The notes: generated by a model not told the origin, from the sequence alone. Counted from the stretch's first letter, positions 18,200 through 26,522 are shown. The stretch is DNA of 27,555 bases from CAZCYE01 sp964502775 (GCA_964502775.1 CAZCYE010000011.1:1-27555); one strand, 5' to 3'. Numbers and translations: made by a program.

Positions 18200-18550
18200 A
18201 TGCCTGACCGTCGAGCATCGCTGATGGAGCCTCGAATGGAGGATCTTCTCGAGCGCGTCGGCTCCAAGTTCACGCTGGTGACCTTGGCCGCGATGCGGGC
18301 CCGGGAGATCAACGACTACTACAACCAGCTCGGCGAAGGGCTGGGCAAGATCATCCCCCCGCAGGTCACATCGGTCTCGCGCAAGCCGCTGACGATCTCG
18401 CTCGAGGAGATCGATGCGGGCAAGATCGAGGCGGTTCCGCTCCCCCCCGAGCCCGAGGAGTCCGACGGTGCCGAGCCCACGGCCGGCGAGACCGAACCGG
18501 CCGGCGAGGCGGGCGGGGCCGGCAAGCCCGACGGGACGACGGGCGAGTAG
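18200..18550 (+). CDS. rpoZ: DNA-directed RNA polymerase omega subunit
   Basis: Small RNA polymerase subunit that helps fold and stabilise beta prime. The conserved core is PRMEDLLERVGSKFTLVTLA and AMRAREINDYYNQLGEGLG, ending at KIIPPQVTS. Residues beyond about 85 form an acidic, Pro/Gly/Glu-rich, probably disordered tail, so the 116-residue total is within the range of actinobacterial omega subunits. GGGAG at 18191-18195 supports ATG 18200; ATG 18224 is an alternative that would trim eight residues and still keep the core. Confidence 0.95.
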   Translation: MPDRRASLMEPRMEDLLERVGSKFTLVTLAAMRAREINDYYNQLGEGLGKIIPPQVTSVSRKPLTISLEEIDAGKIEAVPLPPEPEESDGAEPTAGETEPAGEAGGAGKPDGTTGE

Positions 18551-18604
18551 CGCCCGCGCCGCCTCCGTCGCCCGACGCCGCTGCTCTCCACGCCGCGTGC
18601 CCAC

Positions 18605-19894
18605 ATGATGGACGGCAACATGACCGGCTCCCACCAACCTTCAGGGTTGGGTGCTCTCCGAGGACGCACCATCGTGCTGGGGGTCTCGGGCGGCATCGCC
18701 GCCTACAAGGCGGTCGAGGTCTGCCGGTTGCTGATGGAGGCCGGCGCGCACGTGGTGCCGGTGCTCACCGACGACGCCCAGCGCTTCGTGGGCGCGCTCA
18801 CGTTCTCCGCGCTGGCCTCGGAGCCGGCGCGCACGAGCCTCTTCGAGGGGTCGGACCCGATACCGCACACCCGGCTGGGTCGGTCCGCGGCGCTCGTGCT
18901 CGTGGTGCCGGCCACGGCCAAGCTCGTGGGCAAGTACGCCGCCGGCATCTCCGACGATCTCCTCACGACCACACTGCTGGCCACGCGCGCCCCGGTGCTG
19001 CTCGCGCCGGCGATGCACACCGAGATGTGGGAGCACCCCGCGGTCCAGGAGAACCTGGCGACCCTGCGCGGCCGAGGCGTGCGGACCGTGGGACCCGACG
19101 ATGGGCGTCTCGCCGGCGCCGATTCGGGCCTTGGACGTCTCGCCGAGCCGGAGGTGATCGTGGCGGCCGCCGCGGCGGTGCTGGCGCCGTCGGCAGGTGA
19201 CCTGGCCGGGGTGTCGGTGCTCGTCACCGCGGGTGGCACCCGCGAGGCGATCGATCCTGTGCGCTTCATCGGCAACCGGTCCTCGGGGCGGATGGGCCAC
19301 GCCGTGGCCGAGGCCGCGGCGCGGCGCGGCGCCACCGTCACACTCGTGACCACCGCGACGGGCGACCAGGCCGCGGACGAAACGGACCTTGCCGTGGACG
19401 GACCGGGTGTGCGCGTGGTCCCGGTGGTGACGGCCGAGGAGATGGCCGACGCCGTGCTGAGCCGCTTCGACGACGTCGACGTCGTCGTGATGGCCGCTGC
19501 CGTCGCCGACTTCCGGCCCAAGGTCGCGGCCCGGGCCAAGCTCAAGAAAGAGGACGGGCTCCCCGAGATCGTGCTCGAGCCCACCACCGACATCCTGGCC
19601 ACGCTCGGGCGGCGCAAGCGCCATCAGGTCCTCGTCGGGTTCGCGGCCGAGACCGAGCGAGTGCGGGAGCATGCGGCAGCGAAGCTGACGGCCAAGCGGC
19701 TCGACCTCGTCGTGGCCAACGACGTGACCGAGCCCGGCGCGGGCTTCGAAGTGGACACGAATCGGATCGTGCTGCTGGACTCCGATGGCACGACCCAGGA
19801 GCTGCCGTTGCTCCCCAAGCTGGTAATTGCGGACCGGCTGCTCGACCAGGTGCACACCCATCTCGACCGACCACGTCCGGAGGACGACGCGTGA
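18605..19894 (+). CDS. coaBC: Bifunctional phosphopantothenoylcysteine decarboxylase / phosphopantothenate-cysteine ligase
   Basis: Two consecutive steps of coenzyme A synthesis. The N-terminal CoaC flavodomain begins IVLGVSGGIAAYKAVE, with active-site His88 (PHTRLGRSA). In the substrate motif PAMHTEMW (His138), His stands where the E. coli enzyme has Asn; I recall the same in other actinobacteria. The flexible-lid Cys of the E. coli type is not present (GADSGLGRLAEPE). The CoaB domain starts near residue 199 (VLVTAGGTREAIDPVRFIGNRSSGRMG) and includes AAAVADFRP, KLKK and VGFAAET. The start is uncertain among ATG 18605, 18608 and 18620, with no good Shine-Dalgarno in the purine-poor 54-base gap after rpoZ. 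The stop overlaps metK (GTGA). Confidence 0.94.
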   Translation: MMDGNMTGSHQPSGLGALRGRTIVLGVSGGIAAYKAVEVCRLLMEAGAHVVPVLTDDAQRFVGALTFSALASEPARTSLFEGSDPIPHTRLGRSAALVLVVPATAKLVGKYAAGISDDLLTTTLLATRAPVLLAPAMHTEMWEHPAVQENLATLRGRGVRTVGPDDGRLAGADSGLGRLAEPEVIVAAAAAVLAPSAGDLAGVSVLVTAGGTREAIDPVRFIGNRSSGRMGHAVAEAAARRGATVTLVTTATGDQAADETDLAVDGPGVRVVPVVTAEEMADAVLSRFDDVDVVVMAAAVADFRPKVAARAKLKKEDGLPEIVLEPTTDILATLGRRKRHQVLVGFAAETERVREHAAAKLTAKRLDLVVANDVTEPGAGFEVDTNRIVLLDSDGTTQELPLLPKLVIADRLLDQVHTHLDRPRPEDDA

Positions 19895-21087
19895 CCAGAT
19901 CCTTTACGTTCACATCGGAATCCGTGACCGAGGGTCATCCGGACAAGATGTGCGATCAGATCAGCGATGCCGTGCTGGACGCGGTCATCGAGGAAGACCC
20001 GTACTGCCGGGTCGCGTGCGAGTCCATGGCCACGACCGGGCTGGTCGTGGTGGCCGGTGAGATCAGCACCACGAGCCACGTCGAGATCCCCCGGGTGGTC
20101 CGTGACACCGTGCGCAGCATTGGCTACGACAGCGCGTCGTACGGGTTCGACGGCCACACGTGTGCCGTCATGACGTCGATCGACGAGCAGTCGCCCGACA
20201 TCGCGATGGGCGTCGACAAGGCCGCCGAGCAGCGTGAGGGTGGCGCCGACGTCTACGACGAGATCGGCGCGGGCGACCAGGGGATGATGTTCGGCTACGC
20301 CTGCGACGAGACCGACGACCTCATGCCGATGCCGATCTGGTTGGCGCACCGCCTCGCGCACCGCCTCGCGGAGGTGCGCAAGGCCGGGATCCTCCCGTAC
20401 CTACGCCCCGACGGTAAGACCCAGGTCACCATCGAGTACGAGGACGGCCGGCCGAAGCGCCTCGCCACCGTGTTGATCTCCACGCAGACGGCGCCGGGCA
20501 TCGACATCGAGACCCTGTTGAAGCCCGATGTCGTGGAGCACGTGGTCCGCCCGTTGCTCCCGGACGCCTTCGCCGGCGATGACTTCGAGGTGCTGTGCAA
20601 CCCCACGGGGAGCTTCGAGCTGGGTGGTCCACACGCCGACTGCGGGCTCACCGGCCGCAAGATCATCGTCGACACCTACGGTGGCATGGCGCGCCACGGC
20701 GGGGGTGCGTTCAGCGGCAAGGATCCGACGAAGGTCGACCGCTCCGGGGCCTACGCGGTCCGCCATGCGGCGAAGAACATCGTGGCCGCGGGGATCGCCT
20801 CGCGCTGCGAGGTACAGGTCGCGTACGCCATCGGCATTGCCCGCCCGATCTCGGTGATGGTCGACACCTTCGGGACCGGCGAGATCGATCCGTCCAAGTT
20901 GCCCGCCTTGGTACAGGAGCACTTCGACCTGCGCCCGGCGGCGATCATCGAGCGCCTCCAGCTCCGCCAGCCCATCTTCCGGCGAACAGCGGCCTACGGG
21001 CACTTCGGACGGCCGGAGCCGACGTTCACGTGGGAGCGCACCGAGCAGTCGGGCGACCTGCGCAAGGCGGCCGAGGCGCTCGCCTGA
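19891..21087 (+). CDS. metK: S-adenosylmethionine synthetase
   Basis: Makes S-adenosylmethionine from methionine and ATP. All hallmarks are visible in the 398 residues: FTSESVTEGHPDKMCDQISDAVLD at the N-terminus, the signature GAGDQGMMFGYA, and the P-loop-like GGGAFSGKDPTKVDRS. The C-terminal YGHFGR is also typical. GGAGG at 19879-19883 precedes GTG 19891, which overlaps the coaBC stop. There is no room for a SAM riboswitch upstream, so regulation would come from the operon promoter. The stop overlaps the probable CTG start of priA. Confidence 0.97.
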   Translation: MTRSFTFTSESVTEGHPDKMCDQISDAVLDAVIEEDPYCRVACESMATTGLVVVAGEISTTSHVEIPRVVRDTVRSIGYDSASYGFDGHTCAVMTSIDEQSPDIAMGVDKAAEQREGGADVYDEIGAGDQGMMFGYACDETDDLMPMPIWLAHRLAHRLAEVRKAGILPYLRPDGKTQVTIEYEDGRPKRLATVLISTQTAPGIDIETLLKPDVVEHVVRPLLPDAFAGDDFEVLCNPTGSFELGGPHADCGLTGRKIIVDTYGGMARHGGGAFSGKDPTKVDRSGAYAVRHAAKNIVAAGIASRCEVQVAYAIGIARPISVMVDTFGTGEIDPSKLPALVQEHFDLRPAAIIERLQLRQPIFRRTAAYGHFGRPEPTFTWERTEQSGDLRKAAEALA

Positions 21088-22949
21088 GCGCTCCGGCTCC
21101 GGACGATCGCGTCTGGCGCGTCCTACCCGACCTCACCGCCGTCGATCGCGCCTTCGACTACCTGCCGGCCGAGGCGGCGCCCCCCGTACCGGTGGGCACC
21201 ATCGTGCGGGTGCCGTTGCACGGCCGAGTGGTGCGCGGCTGGGTGCTCGACCCCGCAGCGGTGCCGGATGCCGCGGCGGCGGGACGGCTGCTCCGGGCGC
21301 GCGCCGTCACGTCGGCGGGTCCACCACCGTCGCTCGTGGAGCTCGCCGAGTGGGGCGCATGGCGATGGGCGGGGCCGCGCGCCGCGCTGCTCCGTCACGC
21401 GTCGGCGCCCAACCAGGTGCCGCTCGAGTCGGTCGAGCCCGAGCCCGATCTGGCCGTGTACCCCCCGGTCGTCGCGCCCTTCCCGCTGCCGGACGTGGCG
21501 GTACGCGTGCTGGTCTGGCCGCCGGCGAGCGCGCGCGCCGAGCTGGTCATCGCGGCCCTGGGTCCGGAGGGGTCCACGATCGTGGTGTGCCCCTCACCCG
21601 GTGAGGCGCGGGAGCTCGCGGCGGCGCTCACGGCTGCGGGCCGGCGAGTGGTGCACATGGAGCGCGGGGGAACCGCGCACGAGCGGACGCGCGCGTGGCT
21701 GCAGGCCCGGCGCGGCGCCTGCGTGGTGGTGGGTGGTCGCAGCAGCACCTGGGCTCCGGTCCCGGACCTCTCCGCGCTGGTGCTCCTCGACGACGCCGAC
21801 GAGGCGCTCAAGGAGCAGCGAACCCCGGCCTGGCATGCACGCGAGCTGGGCATCGAGCGCGCCCGGCGCGCGGGCGCACAGGTCACGATCGTCACCCCCG
21901 CACCCACCGTGGACGCAGTGGCCGCGGCGAACGCGGCGAACGCGGCGAACACAACGGGCGGTGAGGCGGCGCTGGCGCGCCCCGCGGCGAGCATGGAACG
22001 GGCGGGCTGGCCCCGCATTGACGTGGTCGATCGCCGTGCCGACGCGCCCGGCCTGGGTCTGCTGGGCTCGGGTATCGGCGCCGACATCGACCGCGCCCTG
22101 GCCGACGGTGGGCGGGCCCTGTGCATCCTCAACCGCCGTGGCGTGGCTCGCCTGCTGGCGTGCGGTGCCTGCCAGGAGCTGGCGCGCTGCGCCGGGTGTG
22201 GCGCCGCGCTGGCGGACGCGTCCGGAGCCCTGCGCTGCCAACGCTGCGGGGTGGTGGCGGCACGGCGTTGCGCGACATGCGGCCACGACGACCTGCGTCC
22301 CCGCCGACTCGGGGTCGCCGGCCTGGCCGGAGAGCTGGCCGACCTCGTGCCCGAGGCGCGGGTGTTCATCGTGGACACGGATGCAGGCGTGATCGACGAC
22401 GCGATGGACGTGGTGGTGGGCACGGAGGCGGCGCTGCACCGAGTGGAGGGGACACGGGCCGTCCGCCTGGTCGTGTTCCTCGAGTTCGACGCGGAGCTGC
22501 TCGCGCCGCGCTACCGCAGCGCGGAGCAGGCCATCTGGCTCGTCGTGCGCGCCGCCCGCCTCGTCGGTGCCCGCGGGCATGGCGCCGGCGGAGCCGGGCG
22601 GGTGGTGATCCAGACCCGCGTGCCGGACCACGAGGTTCTGGACGCACTGCAGCGCGGTGACACCTCGGATCTGCGGGAGGCGGATGCCGAGCGGCGCCGG
22701 GAGCTGCGGTTTCCGCCGTTCGGGGGCCTGGCCGAGATCAGCGGGGGTGAGGCCTCGGTCGCGCTCGCGTGCGCGGCGGTGTCGGACGACGGGCCGGGCG
22801 GCGTAGAGGTGCTGGGGCCCGACGGGGCCCGGGCGCTGCTGCGCGCGCCGTCCGCCCCCGAGCTCGCGGATGTCCTCCAGCGCACCAATCTTTCCGCCGC
22901 CCGCGCCGCGGGGCGCCTCCGCATCGACGTGGACCCACTACGGGTCTGA
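21084..22949 (+). CDS. priA: Primosomal protein N' (PriA), helicase motifs degenerate; apparent CTG start
   Basis: Replication restart factor family. The N-terminal 3' DNA-binding domain is present (RVLPDLTAVDRAFDYLPAEA, RVPLHGRVVRGWVLD). The expected Walker A GSGKT is replaced by WPPASARAE (about 144-152), and DEEH by DDAD at 236-239, so ATPase/helicase activity is very unlikely. Such helicase-less PriA proteins are known from actinobacteria. The zinc module survives: four cysteine pairs run from CGACQELARCAGCG (C360) to CATCG at about residue 400. From CTG 21084 the protein has 621 residues. That codon overlaps the metK stop as CTGA. The alternative GTG 21030 lies 55 bases inside metK and adds unrelated residues. 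An (Ala-Ala-Asn)3 insert occurs near residue 281. Confidence 0.88.
   Translation: MSAPAPDDRVWRVLPDLTAVDRAFDYLPAEAAPPVPVGTIVRVPLHGRVVRGWVLDPAAVPDAAAAGRLLRARAVTSAGPPPSLVELAEWGAWRWAGPRAALLRHASAPNQVPLESVEPEPDLAVYPPVVAPFPLPDVAVRVLVWPPASARAELVIAALGPEGSTIVVCPSPGEARELAAALTAAGRRVVHMERGGTAHERTRAWLQARRGACVVVGGRSSTWAPVPDLSALVLLDDADEALKEQRTPAWHARELGIERARRAGAQVTIVTPAPTVDAVAAANAANAANTTGGEAALARPAASMERAGWPRIDVVDRRADAPGLGLLGSGIGADIDRALADGGRALCILNRRGVARLLACGACQELARCAGCGAALADASGALRCQRCGVVAARRCATCGHDDLRPRRLGVAGLAGELADLVPEARVFIVDTDAGVIDDAMDVVVGTEAALHRVEGTRAVRLVVFLEFDAELLAPRYRSAEQAIWLVVRAARLVGARGHGAGGAGRVVIQTRVPDHEVLDALQRGDTSDLREADAERRRELRFPPFGGLAEISGGEASVALACAAVSDDGPGGVEVLGPDGARALLRAPSAPELADVLQRTNLSAARAAGRLRIDVDPLRV
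21924..21950 (+). repeat. 9-bp in-frame triplet repeat inside priA
   Basis: GCGGCGAAC is repeated three times in perfect tandem, encoding Ala-Ala-Asn three times in the linker before the zinc-binding part. Probably length-variable through slippage; it does not shift the frame. Confidence 0.8.
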
Positions 22950-23013
22950 TCGGGTACGACAGCGACGACCGTCACCGGCCCAGCCCAAGACGATTTGGGA
23001 CGTACCGGCGGGA

Positions 23014-23042
23014 TTGAGCACTGGCCCACCCCGTCGTAGGCT
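23014..23042 (+). promoter_or_regulatory. Promoter of the 98-residue gene
   Basis: TTGAGC (23014-23019) and TAGGCT (23037-23042) are separated by exactly 17 bases, the best two-box promoter in the window. A start near 23049 would leave a ~19-base leader carrying AGGAGG at 23057-23062. Confidence 0.6.
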
Positions 23043-23067
23043 CCGGCCACTCGAGCAGGAGGCTGAA

Positions 23068-23364
23068 GTGGCCCAGATCGTTGCTGTGTTCCAAGGTCCT
23101 GGTTTCACCAAGGACGTCTACGAGGAGACCGTCAAACGGGTCACCGGCGGGAAGAGCCGCGTGGCGTCACCGACGGACTGGCCGGTCGAGGGTCTCCGGG
23201 CGCACGTCGCCGGTCAAGGGGAGAACGGGTTCCGCGTTGTGGACGTGTGGGAATCGGAGGACGCGTTCAACCGCTTCGGCGAGCTGCTGTTGCCGATCAT
23301 GCAGGAGCTGGGGATCGAGGCCAAGCCCGACGTTTACCCGGCGCACGCATTCGTCGCCGGTTGA
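23068..23364 (+). CDS. Small alpha/beta-barrel-like protein of unknown function
   Basis: A 98-residue protein beginning with a beta strand (AQIVAVFQGPGFTKDVYEE). DWPVEGLRAHVAG, GFRVVDVWESEDAFNRFGE and the terminal VYPAHAFVAG follow. This strand-helix-strand layout, with VVDVWES-x-x-AFxRF, is typical of dimeric ferredoxin-like alpha/beta-barrel proteins related to the antibiotic-biosynthesis-monooxygenase and stress-responsive barrel groups. Substrate and activity are unknown, and no catalytic residues can be named. AGGAGG at 23057-23062 and its own promoter support GTG 23068. It sits alone between priA and def and is slightly less GC-biased than both. Not recognised as a named gene. Confidence 0.82.
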   Translation: MAQIVAVFQGPGFTKDVYEETVKRVTGGKSRVASPTDWPVEGLRAHVAGQGENGFRVVDVWESEDAFNRFGELLLPIMQELGIEAKPDVYPAHAFVAG

Positions 23365-23401
23365 CGTTCTCCACCGTCGCGATCGCAGAAAACGTGGCTG
23401 G

Positions 23402-23407
23402 TACGCT
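23402..23407 (+). promoter_or_regulatory. Candidate -10 box for a leaderless def transcript
   Basis: TACGCT ends six bases before GTG 23414, the spacing expected for a transcript starting at the codon itself. There is no Shine-Dalgarno. TTGACG at 23361 is too far away (35 bases) to be its -35. Confidence 0.5.
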
Positions 23408-23413
23408 GGCGCG

Positions 23414-23938
23414 GTGAGCAGCTACGCCATTCGCACGCTGGGTGATCCAACCCTGCGCCAGCGCGCCCGCCCGGTGGAGCAGTTCGACGGCACGTTGGCC
23501 GCGACCTGCGACGCGATGATCGACACCATGGTCGAGGCCGTGGGCGGCGGGCTGGCCGCACCGCAAGTGGGCATCAGCCGCCGCCTCTTCGTGTACGGGT
23601 CAGACGATGGGCCGCGGGTGGCGATCAACCCGGAGATCGTCGAGGAGTCGGGCGAGGATCGCCGCGACGAAGCCTGCCTCTCGCTCCCCGGCTTCTCGTT
23701 CGAGATCACGCGATCGGCCGTGGTCACGCTGCGGGCCTTGGATCTGGACGGGCGCGAGTATCTCGTGGCCACCGACGGCTATGCGGCCCGGATGTTCCAG
23801 CACGAGATCGACCACCTCGATGGGGTGCTGACCCTCGATCGGGTGGACCCGGAGACCCGCAAGGCGGCGCTGCGTCAGATCCGCGAGCAGGGCCTCGTCG
23901 CCGTGGCCTCGGGACACGGTCCGGTCCGTCAGCCCTGA
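23414..23938 (+). CDS. def: Peptide deformylase
   Basis: Metalloenzyme that removes the formyl group from nascent protein N-termini at the ribosome. The 174-residue protein contains motif 1 GGGLAAPQVG (Gln51), motif 2 EACLSLPG with metal ligand Cys88 (the usual form is EGCLS), and motif 3 QHEIDHLDG with His130, Glu131 and His134. GTG 23414 is the start suggested by SSYAIRTLGDPTLRQRA, a normal deformylase N-terminus, and by the TACGCT box. It is followed by fmt, the transformylase that adds the formyl group to the initiator tRNA, so the pair handles both ends of the formylation cycle. Confidence 0.96.
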   Translation: MSSYAIRTLGDPTLRQRARPVEQFDGTLAATCDAMIDTMVEAVGGGLAAPQVGISRRLFVYGSDDGPRVAINPEIVEESGEDRRDEACLSLPGFSFEITRSAVVTLRALDLDGREYLVATDGYAARMFQHEIDHLDGVLTLDRVDPETRKAALRQIREQGLVAVASGHGPVRQP

Positions 23939-23954
23939 GCGCGGCCGAGGGGCC

Positions 23955-24887
23955 GTGCGCATCGTCTTCCTGGGGAGCCCGAGCGACGCGGTGCCGCCGC
24001 TCCGCGCGCTCGTCGCCGCCGGGCACGAGATCGCGCTGGTGGTGACCCAGCCCGATCGCCGACGGGGCCGGGGGGGCCGTCACGATCCCAGCCCCGTGCG
24101 GGTCGCGGCCGAGACGATGGATCTGCCGGTGGTGACGCCCGAGCGCGCGGTCGAGGTGCTCGATGAGGTCCGCGCCACCGGAGCCGACCTCGGTGTGGTG
24201 GTCGCCTTCGGTCAGCTCGTCCCCGTGACGATGCTGGACGCGTTGCCGCTCGGCTTCGTGAACGTGCACTTCTCGCTGCTGCCGCGCTGGCGGGGCGCGG
24301 CGCCGGTGGAGCGGACGATCCTGGCCGGCGATGCCGAGACCGGGGTATGCGTGATGGCCCTCGAGGAGCGTCTCGACACCGGGCCGGTGTACGGCTGCCA
24401 ACGCTGCGAGATCGGTGCCGACGAGACCGCCGGCGAGCTGCGCTCGCGCCTCGTGGGCATGGGCTCGGAGCTCCTGCTCGACGTGGTGGCGCGGATCCGT
24501 GAGCTGCACCCAACGCCACAAGAGGGTGAAGCCACGTACGCGGCCAAGCTCAGCGTGGACGAGTTCCATCTCGACGCCCGGCGGCCGGCGGCGGAGCTCC
24601 AGCGCATGGTGCGAGCGGGGAACCCGCGGCCAGGCGCGTGGGCGCTGGTGGGGGATCGTCGCGTGAAGGTGCTGCGTAGCGCGGTCGTGACGGACGAGCG
24701 TCTCGCCGCGGGGAGCGGCCCTTCACCCGACGAGCCCGGAGTGTTGCGCTGGCCGGGGGCGCGGTTGTCCACGGGTGACGGGATGCTCGAGCTCCTGGAG
24801 GTGCAGGTCGAAGGCGGGCGGGTGACGCCGGCCGACGCATGGCTGGCGGGCTACCGGCAGCGGGCGCTGCGCCTCGAAATCGCATGA
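23955..24887 (+). CDS. fmt: Methionyl-tRNA formyltransferase
   Basis: Transfers a formyl group from 10-formyltetrahydrofolate to Met-tRNA(fMet). The 310 residues include the N-terminal Rossmann fold (RIVFLGSPSDAVPPL) and the folate-binding/catalytic motif NVHFSLLPRWRGAAPVE with Asn103 and His105. Catalytic Asp141 lies in ERLDTGPVYG, and the C-terminal OB domain (YAAKLSVDEFHLD to the end) follows. GTG 23955 is preceded by GAGGGG, and the gap after def is 16 bases. The stop overlaps rsmB (ATGA). Confidence 0.96.
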   Translation: MRIVFLGSPSDAVPPLRALVAAGHEIALVVTQPDRRRGRGGRHDPSPVRVAAETMDLPVVTPERAVEVLDEVRATGADLGVVVAFGQLVPVTMLDALPLGFVNVHFSLLPRWRGAAPVERTILAGDAETGVCVMALEERLDTGPVYGCQRCEIGADETAGELRSRLVGMGSELLLDVVARIRELHPTPQEGEATYAAKLSVDEFHLDARRPAAELQRMVRAGNPRPGAWALVGDRRVKVLRSAVVTDERLAAGSGPSPDEPGVLRWPGARLSTGDGMLELLEVQVEGGRVTPADAWLAGYRQRALRLEIA

Positions 24888-26176
24888 AGCCGGCGCGGCA
24901 GGTCGCGTGCGACGTGCTCGTGCGGGTCGAGGGCGGTGCCTTCTCACACGTGGTGCTACCCCAGGCGCTGCGCGCCGCGAGCCTCACGTCCTCCGAGCGG
25001 GCGTTCACGACCGATCTCGTGTACGGAACCCTGCGATCGACGCAACGGCTCGACCACCTCCTCGCCCCGCTGGGGTCTCGCGCGCTGCACACGCTCGACC
25101 CCGGAGTCCGCGCCGCGCTGCGTCTTGGCGCGTACCAGCTCGTGGCGGGTGTTGCGCCGCATGCGGCCGTGGGTGAGACGGTGGCGGTCGTTCCCCGCCG
25201 AGCCCGTGGGTACGTGAACGCGGTGCTGCGCGCGCTCGCGGCACCGGGGCGACCCGATGTCGATCCGGCGTGCGAGCCCTTGTCGCTGTGGTACCCCGAG
25301 TGGCTCGTGTCCCGCCTGGAGCAGGACCTCGGGGCGGAGGCCGCTCATGGGGCCCTGCGCGCCTCGAACGATCCCGGGGCACTCGCGCTGCGGATCAATC
25401 CGGCCCACGCCGATGTGGCCGCGGTGGAAGCCGAGCTGCGCGACGCGGGCATCGCGGTGACACGGGGTGAGCTGTCACCGTCCGCCCTCGTCGTGCGGGG
25501 CACGGGTGACCCGTCGGTCCTCCCCGCCATCGCCGAGGGTCGGGCGACGCCCCAGGATCAGTCGAGCCAGGCGGTGGTCGACTATCTCGCTCCGTCACCG
25601 GGCGAGCGAGTGCTCGACGTGGCAGCCGCGCCGGGAGGTAAGGCCACCGCGGCCGCGGAGCGGGTGGGCCGGGGCATGGTGGTAGCCCTCGACGTGCACC
25701 CGGGGCGACTGGGTCTGGTGCGCATCGCGACGGCGCGGCTCGCGCTGGGCAATCTCGTGTCCGTGGTCGCGAATGGCCGCCGCCTGCCCGTGCCCCCCGG
25801 CGCGTTCGACCGGGTGCTGGTGGACGCACCGTGCTCGGGGCTCGGTGTGCTCCGCCGCCGCCCGGAGACGCGGTGGCGAGCCCGTGAGGAAGAGCTGCCA
25901 CGGCTGGCCGACCTCCAGACCGCGCTCGTGCTCGAGGCTGCGCACGCCGTCCGAGAGGGAGGCGTGCTCGTGTACTCGGTGTGCACGCTCACCGCGTGCG
26001 AGACGAAGGACGTCGCGGCTCGGGTCGTGCACGCCCTGGGTGACGAGTTCGAGGTGTTGGCCCGGCCACCGTCGCCGTGGCGCGCGTGCGGTCCGGGCGC
26101 CATCGTCCTGCCCCAGGACGCCGCCTCGGATGGGATGTTCGTGCTGGGGCTGCGGCGAGTCGCGGGCAGTGGCTGA
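24884..26176 (+). CDS. rsmB: 16S rRNA (cytosine-967-C5)-methyltransferase
   Basis: SAM-dependent rRNA methyltransferase of the RsmB/Sun (NOL1/NOP2) family. The N-terminal NusB-like domain (ARQVACDVLVRVEGGAFSHVVLP, LRSTQRLDHLL) binds RNA. The Rossmann domain carries DVAAAPGGKA (Asp245 at the SAM site), VDAPCSGLGVLRRRPE (Cys317) and YSVCTLTACE (nucleophile Cys367). The two catalytic cysteines are as expected for m5C enzymes. At 430 residues it has normal length. ATG 24884 overlaps the fmt stop by four bases; the fmt-rsmB pairing is conserved across bacteria. The exact target base is inferred from the family. Confidence 0.94.
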   Translation: MKPARQVACDVLVRVEGGAFSHVVLPQALRAASLTSSERAFTTDLVYGTLRSTQRLDHLLAPLGSRALHTLDPGVRAALRLGAYQLVAGVAPHAAVGETVAVVPRRARGYVNAVLRALAAPGRPDVDPACEPLSLWYPEWLVSRLEQDLGAEAAHGALRASNDPGALALRINPAHADVAAVEAELRDAGIAVTRGELSPSALVVRGTGDPSVLPAIAEGRATPQDQSSQAVVDYLAPSPGERVLDVAAAPGGKATAAAERVGRGMVVALDVHPGRLGLVRIATARLALGNLVSVVANGRRLPVPPGAFDRVLVDAPCSGLGVLRRRPETRWRAREEELPRLADLQTALVLEAAHAVREGGVLVYSVCTLTACETKDVAARVVHALGDEFEVLARPPSPWRACGPGAIVLPQDAASDGMFVLGLRRVAGSG

Positions 26177-26298
26177 GTCTCGAACACGGACGTCATCAGC
26201 GGCCGAGTTGGTTCGTGTGAGTGAGCACACCTCCGTGCGTGATCCCTCTGCCGCATGCAAGCGCTCACCGATGGGCCTCAGCGGTGTCAGGCCGTGGA

Positions 26299-26517
26299 AT
26301 GGCGAGGCGTGCGAGTCACCAGAACAAGGACATCGAAGCGCTTCTCCGGCGGGCCGAGAGACTCGACTTCGTGGTGTGGAAGGGCAACGGCTACTTCCAG
26401 CTCCGATGTCCGTGTCCGGCACGGCATCAACGGGGTATTCAGACCACACCTTCCAGCCGATACGCAGTGGTGACACTTCGGGCCTGGCTGAGACGCTGCC
26501 CTTCATGGGAGGATTGA
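26299..26517 (+). CDS. HicA-like small basic protein, putative toxin of a two-gene module
   Basis: A 72-residue basic protein: NKDIEALLRRAERLDFVVW, then GNGYFQLRCPCPARHQRG, then TTPSSRYAVVTLRAWLRRCP. The order helix, strand, Gly-rich turn with aromatic, CPCPxxH and TPS-helix recalls HicA-type mRNA-interferase-like proteins and a group of actinobacterial hypotheticals with the same CPCP..H core. The usual HicA catalytic His is replaced by Tyr or Asn in the GNGYFQ turn, so activity is doubtful. ATG 26299 is preferred; a GTG at 26221 would add 26 unremarkable residues. Its end overlaps the next gene. This stretch is clearly less GC-rich than its neighbours, suggesting transfer. The HicA assignment is tentative. 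Confidence 0.6.
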   Translation: MARRASHQNKDIEALLRRAERLDFVVWKGNGYFQLRCPCPARHQRGIQTTPSSRYAVVTLRAWLRRCPSWED

Positions 26518-26522
26518 TCCCG

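Noticed and set aside
19860..19895. SAM riboswitch for metK
   Set aside because: metK overlaps coaBC by four bases and the upstream bases are coding, with only a Shine-Dalgarno recognisable.
22953..23006. Inverted repeat GGTACG...CGTACC with an inner CCCAA/TTGGG as a terminator after priA
   Set aside because: Arms are only 6 and 5 bp with a large loop and no T run; expected by chance at this composition.
23361..23366. TTGACG as a -35 box for def
   Set aside because: It is 35 bases from the TACGCT box and overlaps the stop of the preceding gene; no -10-like hexamer occurs at 16-18 bases.
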